A stretch of DNA of 6,245 nucleotides. Origin: Actinoplanes liguriensis (GTDB taxonomy: Bacteria > Actinomycetota > Actinomycetes > Mycobacteriales > Micromonosporaceae). The notes beneath the pieces are model-generated. The model did no database searches and was not told the DNA's origin. It saw nothing but the letters and a program-made list of their open reading frames with translations. Shown piece after piece: positions 1-5,147 of this stretch. A program made the position numbers and the translations under genes. Position 1 is the stretch's first letter; the number at the start of each line of letters is the position of its first letter. The DNA lies in the NCBI GenBank assembly GCA_000715855.1, contig KL571272.1:14887-21131 (forward strand), read 5' to 3'.

Positions 1-267
1 ACCGACGACATGATCTCCCACCGCGACGTCGTCGATGTCCGAGCCCAGGGCATCTACGGTGCCGGCGACGTCGATGCCGGGAGTGTGGGGTAGCCGCACC
101 GGGATCGAGCCCTGCATGAATCCCGCGCGGATGCTGGCATCGATACCGTTGAATGAGGTGGCGGCGACCCGGATCCGCGCCTGGTGGGCGCTCGGGGTGG
201 GCTGCTCTATGTCTTCGTAGCGCAGCACCTCGGGACCGCCGAATCGGTGAAAGCGCACTGCTTTCAT
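1..267 (-). CDS. NADPH:quinone oxidoreductase-like MDR protein, N-terminal part (cut by window edge)
   Basis: The 89 codons seen here encode the N-terminal half of the GroES-like domain of a medium-chain dehydrogenase/reductase. The start MKAVRFHRFGGPEVLRYE is typical of the zinc-independent quinone oxidoreductase branch, followed by a PTP segment, RIRVAA, a LPHTPGIDVAGTVDALG block and VGDHVVG. There are no cysteines in this part. By hand alignment about two thirds of the residues match the complete paralogue at 1367-2299. The ATG at 265-267 is preceded, on the minus strand, by AGCAGGT (plus-strand 274-280) at good spacing. The family reduces quinones or enones with NAD(P)H in the cytosol; the substrate cannot be read from this fragment. 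The C-terminal NAD(P)-binding domain lies outside the window. It is divergent from the XRE regulator gene and shares its upstream region in inverted copy with the other oxidoreductase, so common control is likely (inference). Confidence 0.9.
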   Translation of the reverse strand, partial: MKAVRFHRFGGPEVLRYEDIEQPTPSAHQARIRVAATSFNGIDASIRAGFMQGSIPVRLPHTPGIDVAGTVDALGSDIDDVAVGDHVVG

Positions 268-358
268 GGCTGAACCTGCTTTCGTGATGGTTGCGTCGGA
301 TGCCGTCAACCAACCTCGCAGTTCCCGGCGAGCCCGGCCTGGGTCGAATCGGCCCACC
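265..358 (-). repeat. Left arm of inverted duplication (oxidoreductase leader copy 1)
   Basis: Read on the minus strand from 358 to 265, this stretch aligns without gaps to plus-strand 1276-1369: by hand count 77 of 94 bases match, with 41 of the 44 bases nearest the ATG. It covers the start codon, Shine-Dalgarno and the putative operator. Its outer end matches the last codons of the XRE regulator gene (GGTGGGCCGAT block), although no regulator is encoded next to it on this strand. Homology appears to stop near 358; beyond the ATG it continues as paralogous coding sequence. Confidence 0.85.
289..311 (-). promoter_or_regulatory. Putative operator copy 1 upstream of left oxidoreductase
   Basis: On the minus strand this 23-bp element starts GGTTGACG and ends CGACGCAACC, an imperfect palindrome (GGTTG/CAACC outer arms, inner CG/CG). 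It differs from copy 2 at 1323-1345 by a single base (G instead of T at the ninth position) and sits at the same distance, 21 bases, from its start codon. A symmetrical element kept next to both oxidoreductases, on either side of a regulator gene, is a natural candidate for the XRE protein's binding site. No binding data are available; no -10 box could be assigned with confidence. Confidence 0.5.
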
Positions 359-422
359 CTCTGGGTCACCGGCCAACCGGCAATCTGTCCGCTGCCCCTC
401 GCATCCCCACCCGTCCGCCATC

Positions 423-454
423 ATGATCCGAGGCACACTGGGGACGTGGATCAT
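423..454. promoter_or_regulatory. Inverted repeat spanning the regulator start codon
   Basis: ATGATCC (423-429) is repeated in inverted form as GGATCAT (448-454) with 18 bases between. The right arm overlaps the GTG start chosen for the XRE gene. The centre-to-centre spacing suits a dimer contacting two successive turns, so an autoregulatory site is possible. It bears no resemblance to the 23-bp element upstream of the oxidoreductases, and a 7-bp inverted repeat at this spacing could occur by chance. Nothing else identifiable was seen in the stretch 359-422 apart from a short CCGG-CCAA-CCGG symmetry at 369-380. Confidence 0.2.
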
Positions 455-1300
455 CACGAGTTCGGTGCGGCAGTGCGCCTCTTGCGGGAAAGTACGGCGC
501 CCGAGTCCGTCGGCCTGCCTCCCGGTGGCCGGCGAGTGCGGGGACTGCGACGAGAGGAACTCGGCGAACTCGCGGGGATGTCCGCGGACTACGTTCGCCG
601 GCTGGAGCAGGGACGCAGCCACCCATCGGCCGGAGTGGTGAAAGCCATCGCCCGCGCGTTGCAGGTTAGGCGGGCGGACTACGAACGGCTCTGTGCGCTG
701 GCGGGGTACGCCGCCGTGAGCGGGCAGGTTCCGGCCGATCTCGGCCCGGGCGCGCTGCGACTGCTCGAGCGTTTCCCGGACACCCCCATGTTCGTCTCCG
801 ACGCCGCGATGAACCTGATCGCGGTGAACAGCGCGTTCCTCGCTCTCGAGCACTGGAGTCTCACCGGAGGCCGCTGGGACTGGAACGTCGCCTGGCGCAC
901 GTTTTGCGATCCGTTCGACGGCTTCCAGCAGTCCCAGACGGACGCGACCGACCACCAGACGATCCTCGTCACCCAGCTCAAGAACACGCTGTTGCGTTAT
1001 CCCACCGATGCCTCGCTCGCCGAACTGGTGGACGAGCTCCGCAGCCGAAGCCGGGTGTTCGACACCTCTTGGCGCACGCCGCGACCGGTGCAGGCGTACG
1101 AGAGCAGCGCGACGTTCCTACACCCAGAAGGTAATCCCGTCGCGCTGGCCGGGAGCCTGCTCGCCATCCCCGGCGACGACCTGGCCGCACTGATGCTGAC
1201 CGCGACGCCCGGCTCGGCCGATGCTGCCCGCCTCGCCGAGGTGGTGAGCTCAGCCAGCGGCCCGGCGGTCGTCAAGGTGGGCCGATCTGGCCCAGGTTAG
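446..1300 (+). CDS. XRE-family transcriptional regulator with MmyB-like ligand-binding domain
   Basis: This 284-residue protein has the two-part structure of the actinobacterial XRE/MmyB group. Residues about 5-75 form the helix-turn-helix, with the hallmark run RRVRGLRREELGELAGMS (29-46), then YVRRLEQGR and PSAGVVKAIARAL. Residues from about 100 form the MmyB/MltR-type PAS-like ligand-binding domain (PDTPMFVSDAAMNLIAVN, then a Trp-rich WNVAWRTF segment). The family comprises dimeric DNA-binding proteins that sense small hydrophobic ligands and often control an adjacent oxidoreductase gene. I chose GTG 446 because family members begin just before the helix-turn-helix and GGGG lies a few bases upstream. 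The frame is open back to 266, but that extension covers the promoter of the divergent gene and reads as Pro/Arg-rich noise. It sits between two paralogous oxidoreductases, whose control is the likely role (inference). The ligand is unknown. Confidence 0.88.
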   Translation: MDHHEFGAAVRLLRESTAPESVGLPPGGRRVRGLRREELGELAGMSADYVRRLEQGRSHPSAGVVKAIARALQVRRADYERLCALAGYAAVSGQVPADLGPGALRLLERFPDTPMFVSDAAMNLIAVNSAFLALEHWSLTGGRWDWNVAWRTFCDPFDGFQQSQTDATDHQTILVTQLKNTLLRYPTDASLAELVDELRSRSRVFDTSWRTPRPVQAYESSATFLHPEGNPVALAGSLLAIPGDDLAALMLTATPGSADAARLAEVVSSASGPAVVKVGRSGPG

Positions 1301-1308
1301 ATCGGCCC
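1279..1308 (+). terminator. Hairpin overlapping the regulator stop codon
   Basis: GGGCCGATCT (1279-1288) and AGATCGGCCC (1299-1308) form a perfect 10-bp stem with a 10-base loop; the TAG stop at 1298-1300 lies at the loop/stem boundary. No T-run follows, as is common for actinobacterial terminators. It could attenuate read-through from the regulator into the oxidoreductase only 66 bases downstream of the stop. The duplicate arm at 265-358 has lost the pairing because its mismatches cluster here, so the hairpin is not needed for expression of the left copy. A competing weaker pairing, CAGGTT (1293-1298) with AACCTG (1310-1315), is present. Confidence 0.45.
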
Positions 1309-1322
1309 GAACCTGCGAAGTT

Positions 1323-1345
1323 GGTTGACGTCATCCGACGCAACC
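1323..1345 (+). promoter_or_regulatory. Putative operator copy 2 upstream of right oxidoreductase
   Basis: The 23-bp element has outer arms GGTTG and CAACC and inner CGTC/GACG symmetry shifted by one base. It matches copy 1 at all positions but one and lies 21 bases ahead of the ATG. The position, between any promoter and the ribosome-binding site, fits a repressor site; the same bases could also include a -35 box (TTGACG at 1325-1330). AGCAGGT at 1354-1360, six bases ahead of the ATG, is the ribosome-binding site. Confidence 0.5.
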
Positions 1346-1366
1346 ATCACGAAAGCAGGTCCAGCA

Positions 1367-2299
1367 ATGAAAGCAGTGCGCTTCCACGAGGTCGGCGGTC
1401 CCGAAGTGCTGCGCTACGAGGCTGTCGAGCAGCCCACCCCGGGCGCCGGCGAAGTGCGTATCCGGGTGGCGGCCTCGGCGTTCAACGCCGCCGACAACGG
1501 TATGCGCGCGGGTTTCCTGCCCATCCCGGTCGTGCTGCCGCACGTACCCGGCTACGACGTCTCCGGCACCATCGACGCGCTCGGCGAGAACGTCAGCGAC
1601 CTCCAGGTGGGCGACGCAGTGATCGGCTTCCTGCCCATGGAACGCGACGGGGGTGCGGCGCAATACACCATCGTCCCGGCGGACCGCCTGGTCGCAGCCC
1701 CCACGACCATCCCGCTGGCCGACGCGGCGGCTCTGCCGTCGGTGGCCCTGACGGCCTGGCAGGCCCTCTTCGACGACGGCGCCCTGCAGGCAGGTCAACG
1801 GGTGTTCATCAATGGCGCCGGGGGCGTGGTCGGCAAGTACGCCATCGCCCTGGCCAAACGCGCGGGAGCATACGTCGTGGCCACCGCCACCTCACTCAGC
1901 CGAGAAGCCGTCCAGGCGGCGGGGGCCGACGACATCATCGACTACACCACCACGAATCTGCTGACCGCGATCGATCAGCCAGTGGACGTGCTGCTCAACC
2001 TCGCACCGATCGACCCCGCCCAATTCACCGCGCTGGTGACCTTGGTTCGCGACGGCGGCAAGGTGGTCAGCACCACCGCCTTCATGGCCACCCCCAGCGA
2101 CGACGCCCGCGGTGTCACCGCAGCGACCGTGTTCGTGCAGCCCAACCGCAAACGACTCACCGAACTGGTGACCCTCGTCGACAAGGGAGAACTCCGGGTC
2201 GAGGTCACTCGCCGCATCCCGCTGACCGAATTGCCCGCTCTGCACGCCGAAGCAGCCAACGGCCGCATCCCGGGGAAGGTCATCGTCCTGCCGATCTGA
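1367..2299 (+). CDS. NADPH:quinone oxidoreductase-like MDR protein
   Basis: This complete 310-residue protein belongs to the zinc-independent quinone oxidoreductase / enoyl reductase-like branch of the medium-chain dehydrogenase superfamily. The GroES-like domain covers about residues 1-120 (MKAVRFHEVGGPEVLRYE, then LPHVPGYDVSGTIDALG at 58-73). The Rossmann domain carries the cofactor motif NGAGGVVG at 149-156, followed by AIALAKRAGAYVVATAT. The C-terminal IPLTELPALHAEAANGRIPGK (284-304) is typical of the family. There are no cysteines, so neither the catalytic nor the structural zinc site is possible. It probably transfers hydride from NAD(P)H to a quinone or electrophilic enone in the cytosol; the physiological substrate is unknown. 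ATG 1367 was chosen because MKAVRFH is conserved in the paralogue at 1-267 and AGCAGGT precedes it; an in-frame TTG at 1325 lies within the operator. It follows the XRE gene in the same direction. Confidence 0.93.
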   Translation: MKAVRFHEVGGPEVLRYEAVEQPTPGAGEVRIRVAASAFNAADNGMRAGFLPIPVVLPHVPGYDVSGTIDALGENVSDLQVGDAVIGFLPMERDGGAAQYTIVPADRLVAAPTTIPLADAAALPSVALTAWQALFDDGALQAGQRVFINGAGGVVGKYAIALAKRAGAYVVATATSLSREAVQAAGADDIIDYTTTNLLTAIDQPVDVLLNLAPIDPAQFTALVTLVRDGGKVVSTTAFMATPSDDARGVTAATVFVQPNRKRLTELVTLVDKGELRVEVTRRIPLTELPALHAEAANGRIPGKVIVLPI

Positions 2300-2446
2300 A
2301 CCTCGGCCGGCCACGGGTCGTCGAGTAACGACGATCGATCAGCACCTCGGCCGAGCTGCCCCGTCCGGACCGCGGGGCCACTCGGCGGGACGAACACGCC
2401 GTCACGGACCACCGCGGGCTCATCGCTCGTGGTGGTCGGCCACTGC
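2300..2446. other. Intergenic stretch downstream of oxidoreductase
   Basis: No gene is supported here. A small hairpin, GTCGT (2317-2321) with ACGAC (2328-2332), lies 18 bases after the oxidoreductase stop and could act as a weak terminator. A 10-bp palindrome CTCGGCCGAG is at 2346-2355. The minus-strand frame that carries the hydrolase-like remnant stays open through this stretch and into the antisense of the oxidoreductase, without a recognisable domain. Confidence 0.5.
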
Positions 2447-2677
2447 AGGTGATCGTCGTGCGCGCCGTTGGCCACGAGCATCGGCAGGGTCAACTCCTGC
2501 TGCCGATCCCGGAATCCCTTGAAGGACGAGGAGAAAACCCTCTCGCGTGGCCCGTGAGCTCCCGAAGCGGCCGAGTCCGCGACCAGGCCCGCCCGGGCAG
2601 TGCTGCCCCAGACATCGCGCAGGGAGGGGCGGCCCCGGTCCGAGCCCCGAGGTACCAGCGATTTTACGGCCCACTTC
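2447..2677 (-). pseudogene. Possible alpha/beta-hydrolase gene remnant
   Basis: On the minus strand one frame is open from just after a TGA near 2680 and shows strong third-position GC bias, above all between about 2570 and 2380. Its translation includes FRDRQQELTLPMLVANGAHD. This resembles the strand that ends with the acidic catalytic residue in alpha/beta-hydrolases (pattern LPxLVxNGxxD). Sequence that should follow (a PxAxLxxYPDxGHxFLFQ-like histidine block) is missing: after NGAHD the frame continues with an unrelated Pro/Asp-rich stretch and runs without a stop into the antisense of the oxidoreductase. No nucleophile elbow (GxSxG) is visible upstream. I therefore read this as an internal fragment of a broken gene. 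The assignment rests on one motif recalled by eye, so it is tentative; an undescribed small protein starting at ATG 2491-2493 cannot be excluded. Confidence 0.3.
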
Positions 2678-2721
2678 CTTCAAACCTGTTCGCAGCCTTG
2701 TCCGCGATCCGGGAGGCGGCG

Positions 2722-3885
2722 TCAGGAACGAAGGGTACGCAGGCCGGTACGGATCTCGTTGACGAGAATCTCGGGCTGTTCGAAGGCCGCGAAGTGCCCG
2801 CCCAGGTCGGCCTCGCCGTAATGGATCAGATTGCGGTAGGTGTCTTCGATCCAGCTGCGGGGCAGGCGCGGAATGTCCTTCGGGAAGACGGTCACCGCGA
2901 CCGGCAGGGTCAGCTTCGGGCCGGCGAAAGTGCGTGACTTGTTCTCCCAATAGATGCGGCCGGACGACGCTGCGCTGTTGGTGAACCAGTAGAGGGATAT
3001 CGCGTCGAGCATGTCATCGACGCTGAGTGCGTCCTCGGCGAGCCCGTGGTTGTCGGTCTTGGACTGGAACTTTTCGTAGATCCAAGCTGCCTGCCCGGCG
3101 GGAGAGTCCGCCAGGGCGAATCCGACGGTCTCCGGCTTCGTGCCCTGAAGGTGGTTCGCCCCACCGAGATCGCCGGTATAGAGGGCGAGGGTCTCCACGG
3201 CGTGGTGCTCTGCTGGCGTCAAAATGCCCGGCATCGGGTCGGGAAAGGCGTACTGGGTGTTCAAGTGAATGCCGACGAGCCCCGCGGGTTGCATGGCCCC
3301 GAGTTCGGTGGTGACGACGGCACCCCAATCGCCGCCCTGAGCGGCCCACCTGGTGTAGCCGAGACGCCTCATCAACTCCACCCATGCATTGGCGATGCGC
3401 GAGACGCTCCACCCCGTCCGGGTGGGCTTCTGGGAGAATCCGAACCCGGGCAGCGACGGGACGACGACGTCGAACGAATCGGCGGCGTCTCCTCCGTACG
3501 AAACGGGATCGGTGAGCGGGCCGATCAGCTTGAGGAACTCGACGATCGAGCCCGGCCATCCGTGCGTGAGAATCAGCGGCATCGCGCCGGGATTCTTGGA
3601 CCGGACGTGAATGAAGTGGATGTCCAGCCCATCAATGGTGGTCAGGAATTGGGGGAGACGATTGAGTTCGGACTCGAAGCGCCGCCAGTCGTAGCTTCGC
3701 TCCCAGTAGTCGACGAGCGATCTCGCGCTCTCCACGCGAACCCCTTGCGACCAGTCGCCCACCGTTTCCGGATCCGGCCACCGGGTTCTGGCCAGGCGCT
3801 GCTTCAGGTCGTCGATCTCGGAGTCCGGGATCGAGATGGTGAACGGGCGGACGAGGGCCGAACTCGCCGGCGTCGCTGCGGTCAT
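2722..3885 (-). CDS. Epoxide hydrolase (EHN-type alpha/beta-hydrolase)
   Basis: This 387-residue protein has the full architecture of microsomal-type epoxide hydrolases. An N-terminal EHN domain (about 12-120: PFTISIPDSEIDDLKQRLARTRWPD, then YDWRRFESELNRLPQF) precedes the hydrolase core. HGWPGS (108-113) forms the oxyanion hole, and GGDWG (184-188) carries the nucleophile Asp186. A lid tyrosine is in SGRIYWEN (Tyr312). Asp337 in FPKD is the likely charge-relay acid and His364 in GGHFAAFE the base. The stretch KPETVGFALADSPAGQAAW is a family signature. The enzyme opens epoxides to vicinal diols by way of an ester on Asp186; a natural substrate cannot be named. Length is normal and there is no signal peptide or anchoring helix, so it should be cytosolic. 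The start is set by AGGAG (plus-strand 3892-3896) six bases upstream of the ATG. It is divergent from the TetR gene across three palindromes. Confidence 0.95.
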   Translation of the reverse strand: MTAATPASSALVRPFTISIPDSEIDDLKQRLARTRWPDPETVGDWSQGVRVESARSLVDYWERSYDWRRFESELNRLPQFLTTIDGLDIHFIHVRSKNPGAMPLILTHGWPGSIVEFLKLIGPLTDPVSYGGDAADSFDVVVPSLPGFGFSQKPTRTGWSVSRIANAWVELMRRLGYTRWAAQGGDWGAVVTTELGAMQPAGLVGIHLNTQYAFPDPMPGILTPAEHHAVETLALYTGDLGGANHLQGTKPETVGFALADSPAGQAAWIYEKFQSKTDNHGLAEDALSVDDMLDAISLYWFTNSAASSGRIYWENKSRTFAGPKLTLPVAVTVFPKDIPRLPRSWIEDTYRNLIHYGEADLGGHFAAFEQPEILVNEIRTGLRTLRS

Positions 3886-3891
3886 GGCCTT

Positions 3892-3896
3892 CTCCT
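3892..3896 (-). promoter_or_regulatory. Ribosome-binding site of epoxide hydrolase
   Basis: AGGAG on the minus strand, six bases ahead of the ATG at 3883-3885. It is the strongest Shine-Dalgarno in the window and fixes the start of the epoxide hydrolase. Confidence 0.8.
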
Positions 3897-3909
3897 ACGA
3901 GACACGGCA

Positions 3910-3937
3910 CAGCTATTCACTGCACACCTATGTGCAA
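3910..3937 (-). promoter_or_regulatory. Candidate epoxide hydrolase promoter overlapping operator site 1
   Basis: On the minus strand TTGCAC (3937-3932) is five of six to the -35 consensus and is followed after 16 bases by TAGCTG (3915-3910), a weak -10. Transcription would begin near 3903, just upstream of the AGGAG. The -35 lies inside the right half of palindrome 1, so a repressor bound there would block polymerase. The -10 is poor, hence the low confidence. Confidence 0.35.
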
Positions 3938-3996
3938 TTTACTTCACTGCACACCCATGCGCAGTGTGATTCGTTGCACATGAGTGTGCAACAATG
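3916..3996. promoter_or_regulatory. Three-site TetR operator array with 27-bp period
   Basis: Three 16-bp palindromes of the form TGCACA-N4-TGTGCA start at 3921, 3948 and 3975, exactly 27 bases apart. Site 1 (spacer CCTA) is a perfect palindrome. Site 2 (spacer CCCA) has TGCGCA as its right arm, one mismatch. Site 3 (spacer TGAG) is perfect and extends one base further on each side (TTGCACA/TGTGCAA, 3974-3991). Flanks repeat too: units 1 and 2 share TTCACTGCACACC before the centre, and unit 3 starts TTCG. The array fills nearly the whole gap between the divergent epoxide hydrolase and TetR genes. TetR-family dimers bind such palindromes, usually in the intergenic region next to their own gene, so repression of both genes is the likely role (inference). 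The area is markedly less GC-rich than the genes around it. Confidence 0.8.
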
Positions 3997-4001
3997 GTGT
4001 C

Positions 4002-4598
4002 GTGCCTGCCGAGTCCGCCCGTGTGCGGTCGATGAACGAGACCCGCGATCGCATCCTCGACGTGGCCGTCGAGGTGCTGGGCGAGGATCCCGACGCCGGG
4101 GTGGGCGAGATCGCCTCAGCCGCCGGCGTCGTCCGCCGCACGGTATACGGCCATTTCCCCTCGCGTCTCGACCTGATCCGGGCACTCACGGAACGGGCCG
4201 TCACCGAGATGAGCGCCATGTTCGCCGAAGTCAACGCCTCCGCCGCGGCGCCCGACGCGATGTGGGTCGCAGTCGTCGCCCGCATCTGGCCGGTGGCGCA
4301 CCGGTATCGAGTGCTGCTGGCGCTGCGCCGCGGCGAGTACGGTGCGGCGATCCACGGCCTGCTCGGGCCGGTCGACGAGTTCCTCGCCGACCTCGTACAA
4401 CAGGGCCAGGACAGCGACGTGTTCGCCCGGCACCTGTCGGCCGGAGTCCTGAGCCAAGTTGCCTACGGCGCCGTGTTCGCCATCGCGGACAACGACCTGT
4501 CGAACGAAACCGGCGCCCGGGCAGCGATGATCACGAGCCTGCTGATGCTGGGAGTTCCCGAACCGCGCGCAATTGCTCTCGCGGGCAACCAGCCCTGA
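4002..4598 (+). CDS. TetR-family transcriptional repressor
   Basis: From GTG 4002 this gives 198 residues, a normal TetR length. The N-terminal DNA-binding domain is clear: TRDRILDVAVEVLGED (14-29), then the helix-turn-helix VGEIASAAGVVRRTVYGHFPSR (34-55), followed by LDLIRALTERA. The C-terminal half (about 75-198) is the helical ligand-binding and dimerisation domain, too divergent to name an inducer. The start is uncertain: GTG 3984 would lie inside operator site 3, GTG 4002 is 11 bases after it, and ATG 4032 would give 188 residues starting MNETRDRIL. None has a convincing Shine-Dalgarno, so leaderless translation is possible. It is divergent from the epoxide hydrolase and separated from it by three matching palindromes. 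I infer that it represses itself and that gene and is released by a substrate or related compound. Confidence 0.92.
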   Translation: MPAESARVRSMNETRDRILDVAVEVLGEDPDAGVGEIASAAGVVRRTVYGHFPSRLDLIRALTERAVTEMSAMFAEVNASAAAPDAMWVAVVARIWPVAHRYRVLLALRRGEYGAAIHGLLGPVDEFLADLVQQGQDSDVFARHLSAGVLSQVAYGAVFAIADNDLSNETGARAAMITSLLMLGVPEPRAIALAGNQP

Positions 4599-4622
4599 CC
4601 CGCAGATCTCGAGATCTGCGGG
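4599..4622. terminator. 24-bp perfect palindrome after TetR gene
   Basis: Immediately after the TGA of the TetR gene, CCCGCAGATCTC (4599-4610) is followed without a gap by its exact reverse complement (4611-4622). In RNA it would fold to a stem of about 10 bp with a four-base loop, followed by GACC rather than a U-run. A terminator is the simplest reading given its position one base after the stop. Since the DNA is also a perfect palindrome with no spacer, a protein-binding site is an alternative. Confidence 0.6.
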
Positions 4623-4845
4623 GACCACCTCGACGCACTCCCCCGGTCCGAGGCCTCACCGGCGGAGTGATCGGCACGCTCGTGCCGACCCAGCGTCAAC
4701 GGCAGCGCCGGACTCCGAGATCCTACTCGGCGACAGCTACTCAACCGGGGCGGCTACTCCGCGTGCCCCATCCACAGACGCATGATTTGGTACGCATTGC
4801 TCGACGTGGGCTCGTAGTGAAAGTCCCGGCCTTCTCCCGTCTTGC
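4623..4845. other. Non-coding stretch with small hairpins
   Basis: No gene is supported on either strand; open frames here show no domain or consistent codon bias. TCGGCAC (4671-4677) and GTGCCGA (4682-4688) form a 7-bp stem with a four-base loop, and CCGAG (4715-4719) pairs with CTCGG (4726-4730). These could be terminators for converging transcripts or remnants; nothing distinguishes these possibilities. Confidence 0.5.
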
Positions 4846-4869
4846 CAGCGCCATGATCTGCTGGCGCTG
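4846..4869 (-). terminator. Hairpin just past the TetR-like remnant
   Basis: CAGCGCCA and TGGCGCTG make a perfect 8-bp stem with an eight-base loop, five bases past the minus-strand stop at 4875-4877. Its location fits an intrinsic terminator for the gene whose 3' end survives at 4875-5147. No U-run follows. Confidence 0.45.
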
Positions 4870-4874
4870 CTCGA

Positions 4875-5147
4875 TCAGGTGGACTCACCCGCGATCGCGC
4901 CGGGAGCTTCGGGGCCGCCAGGAAGGCCGGCGAGGATGATGTCGATGCTGGCGAGAAACTCCTGACAATCGTCGTGGGCGCGCAGGTGGGCCGCCATGCG
5001 TCGGACGAACGGGTGCTCAGCCGGGTCGAGGTTTTCCCAGCGCCCGGCGACGGCGTCGAGCAGGTCGTCGCGGCTGCGGTGCCCGGCGACGACATGTGTG
5101 TTCATCGCGTTCTGGTTTCCCACGCCGACGATGTAGCTCACCAGGGT
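4875..5147 (-). pseudogene. C-terminal remnant of a TetR-family regulator
   Basis: The 90 codons from 5147 to the TGA at 4875 encode TLVSYIVGVGNQNAMNTHVV..., a middle stretch LLDAVAGRWENLDPAEHPFVRRM, and a CQEFLASIDIILAGL end. This order is the C-terminal signature of TetR-family ligand domains: a helix with a YxVG motif, an acidic loop leading to a FP-like segment, and a final helix F-xxx-hDhILxGL. No helix-turn-helix exists upstream: the same frame before 5147 turns into Ser/Arg/Pro-rich noise with no domain, and DUF4260 begins to occupy the strand at 5411. An intact gene of this family would need roughly 100 more N-terminal residues. I therefore call it truncated. The family assignment is by pattern recognition. 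Confidence 0.55.

Larger units (their letters stand above)
1276..1369 (+). repeat. Right arm of inverted duplication (oxidoreductase leader copy 2)
   Basis: This is the plus-strand partner of 265-358. It begins inside the last codons of the XRE gene, runs through its TAG stop, the putative operator, and AGCAGGT, and ends with the ATG of the right oxidoreductase. Since here the repeat is continuous with the regulator's own 3' end, this copy looks like the original arrangement (regulator followed by target), with the left copy derived from it by inverted duplication. That direction is an inference. Confidence 0.85.

Noticed and set aside
1..267. Zinc-dependent alcohol dehydrogenase for the oxidoreductase pair
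   Set aside because: The complete copy has no cysteine at all, so zinc ligands are lacking; the quinone oxidoreductase branch fits better.
266..445. Open extension of the XRE gene upstream to ATG 266
   Set aside because: It covers the promoter, operator and start codon of the divergent oxidoreductase, and its Pro/Arg-rich translation has no match to the family, whose members start just before the helix-turn-helix.
1325..1366. TTG start giving 14 extra residues on the right oxidoreductase
   Set aside because: The TTG lies in the putative operator; the paralogue shares the MKAVRFH start and Shine-Dalgarno, and quinone oxidoreductases start there.
2420..2950. 176-codon minus-strand frame between the hydrolase gene end and the gap
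   Set aside because: Half of it is an out-of-frame overlap with the epoxide hydrolase C-terminus; composition is Arg/Pro-rich and no motif is present.
3046..3969. 307-codon plus-strand frame opposite the epoxide hydrolase
   Set aside because: Antisense shadow of a gene with all catalytic motifs; its translation shows no domain and runs into the operator array.
3916..3996. CRISPR-like reading of the regular 27-bp units
   Set aside because: The units abut with no spacers between them, are only three, and are internally palindromic between divergent genes; they are operators.
4740..4800. tRNA-like GC-rich segment around 4750-4790
   Set aside because: No cloverleaf arms, no T-loop GTTCGA-type motif and no anticodon stem could be found.
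3836..4939. 367-codon plus-strand frame through the TetR gene and beyond
   Set aside because: Arg/Pro-rich translation out of frame with the clear TetR protein; typical GC-rich shadow.
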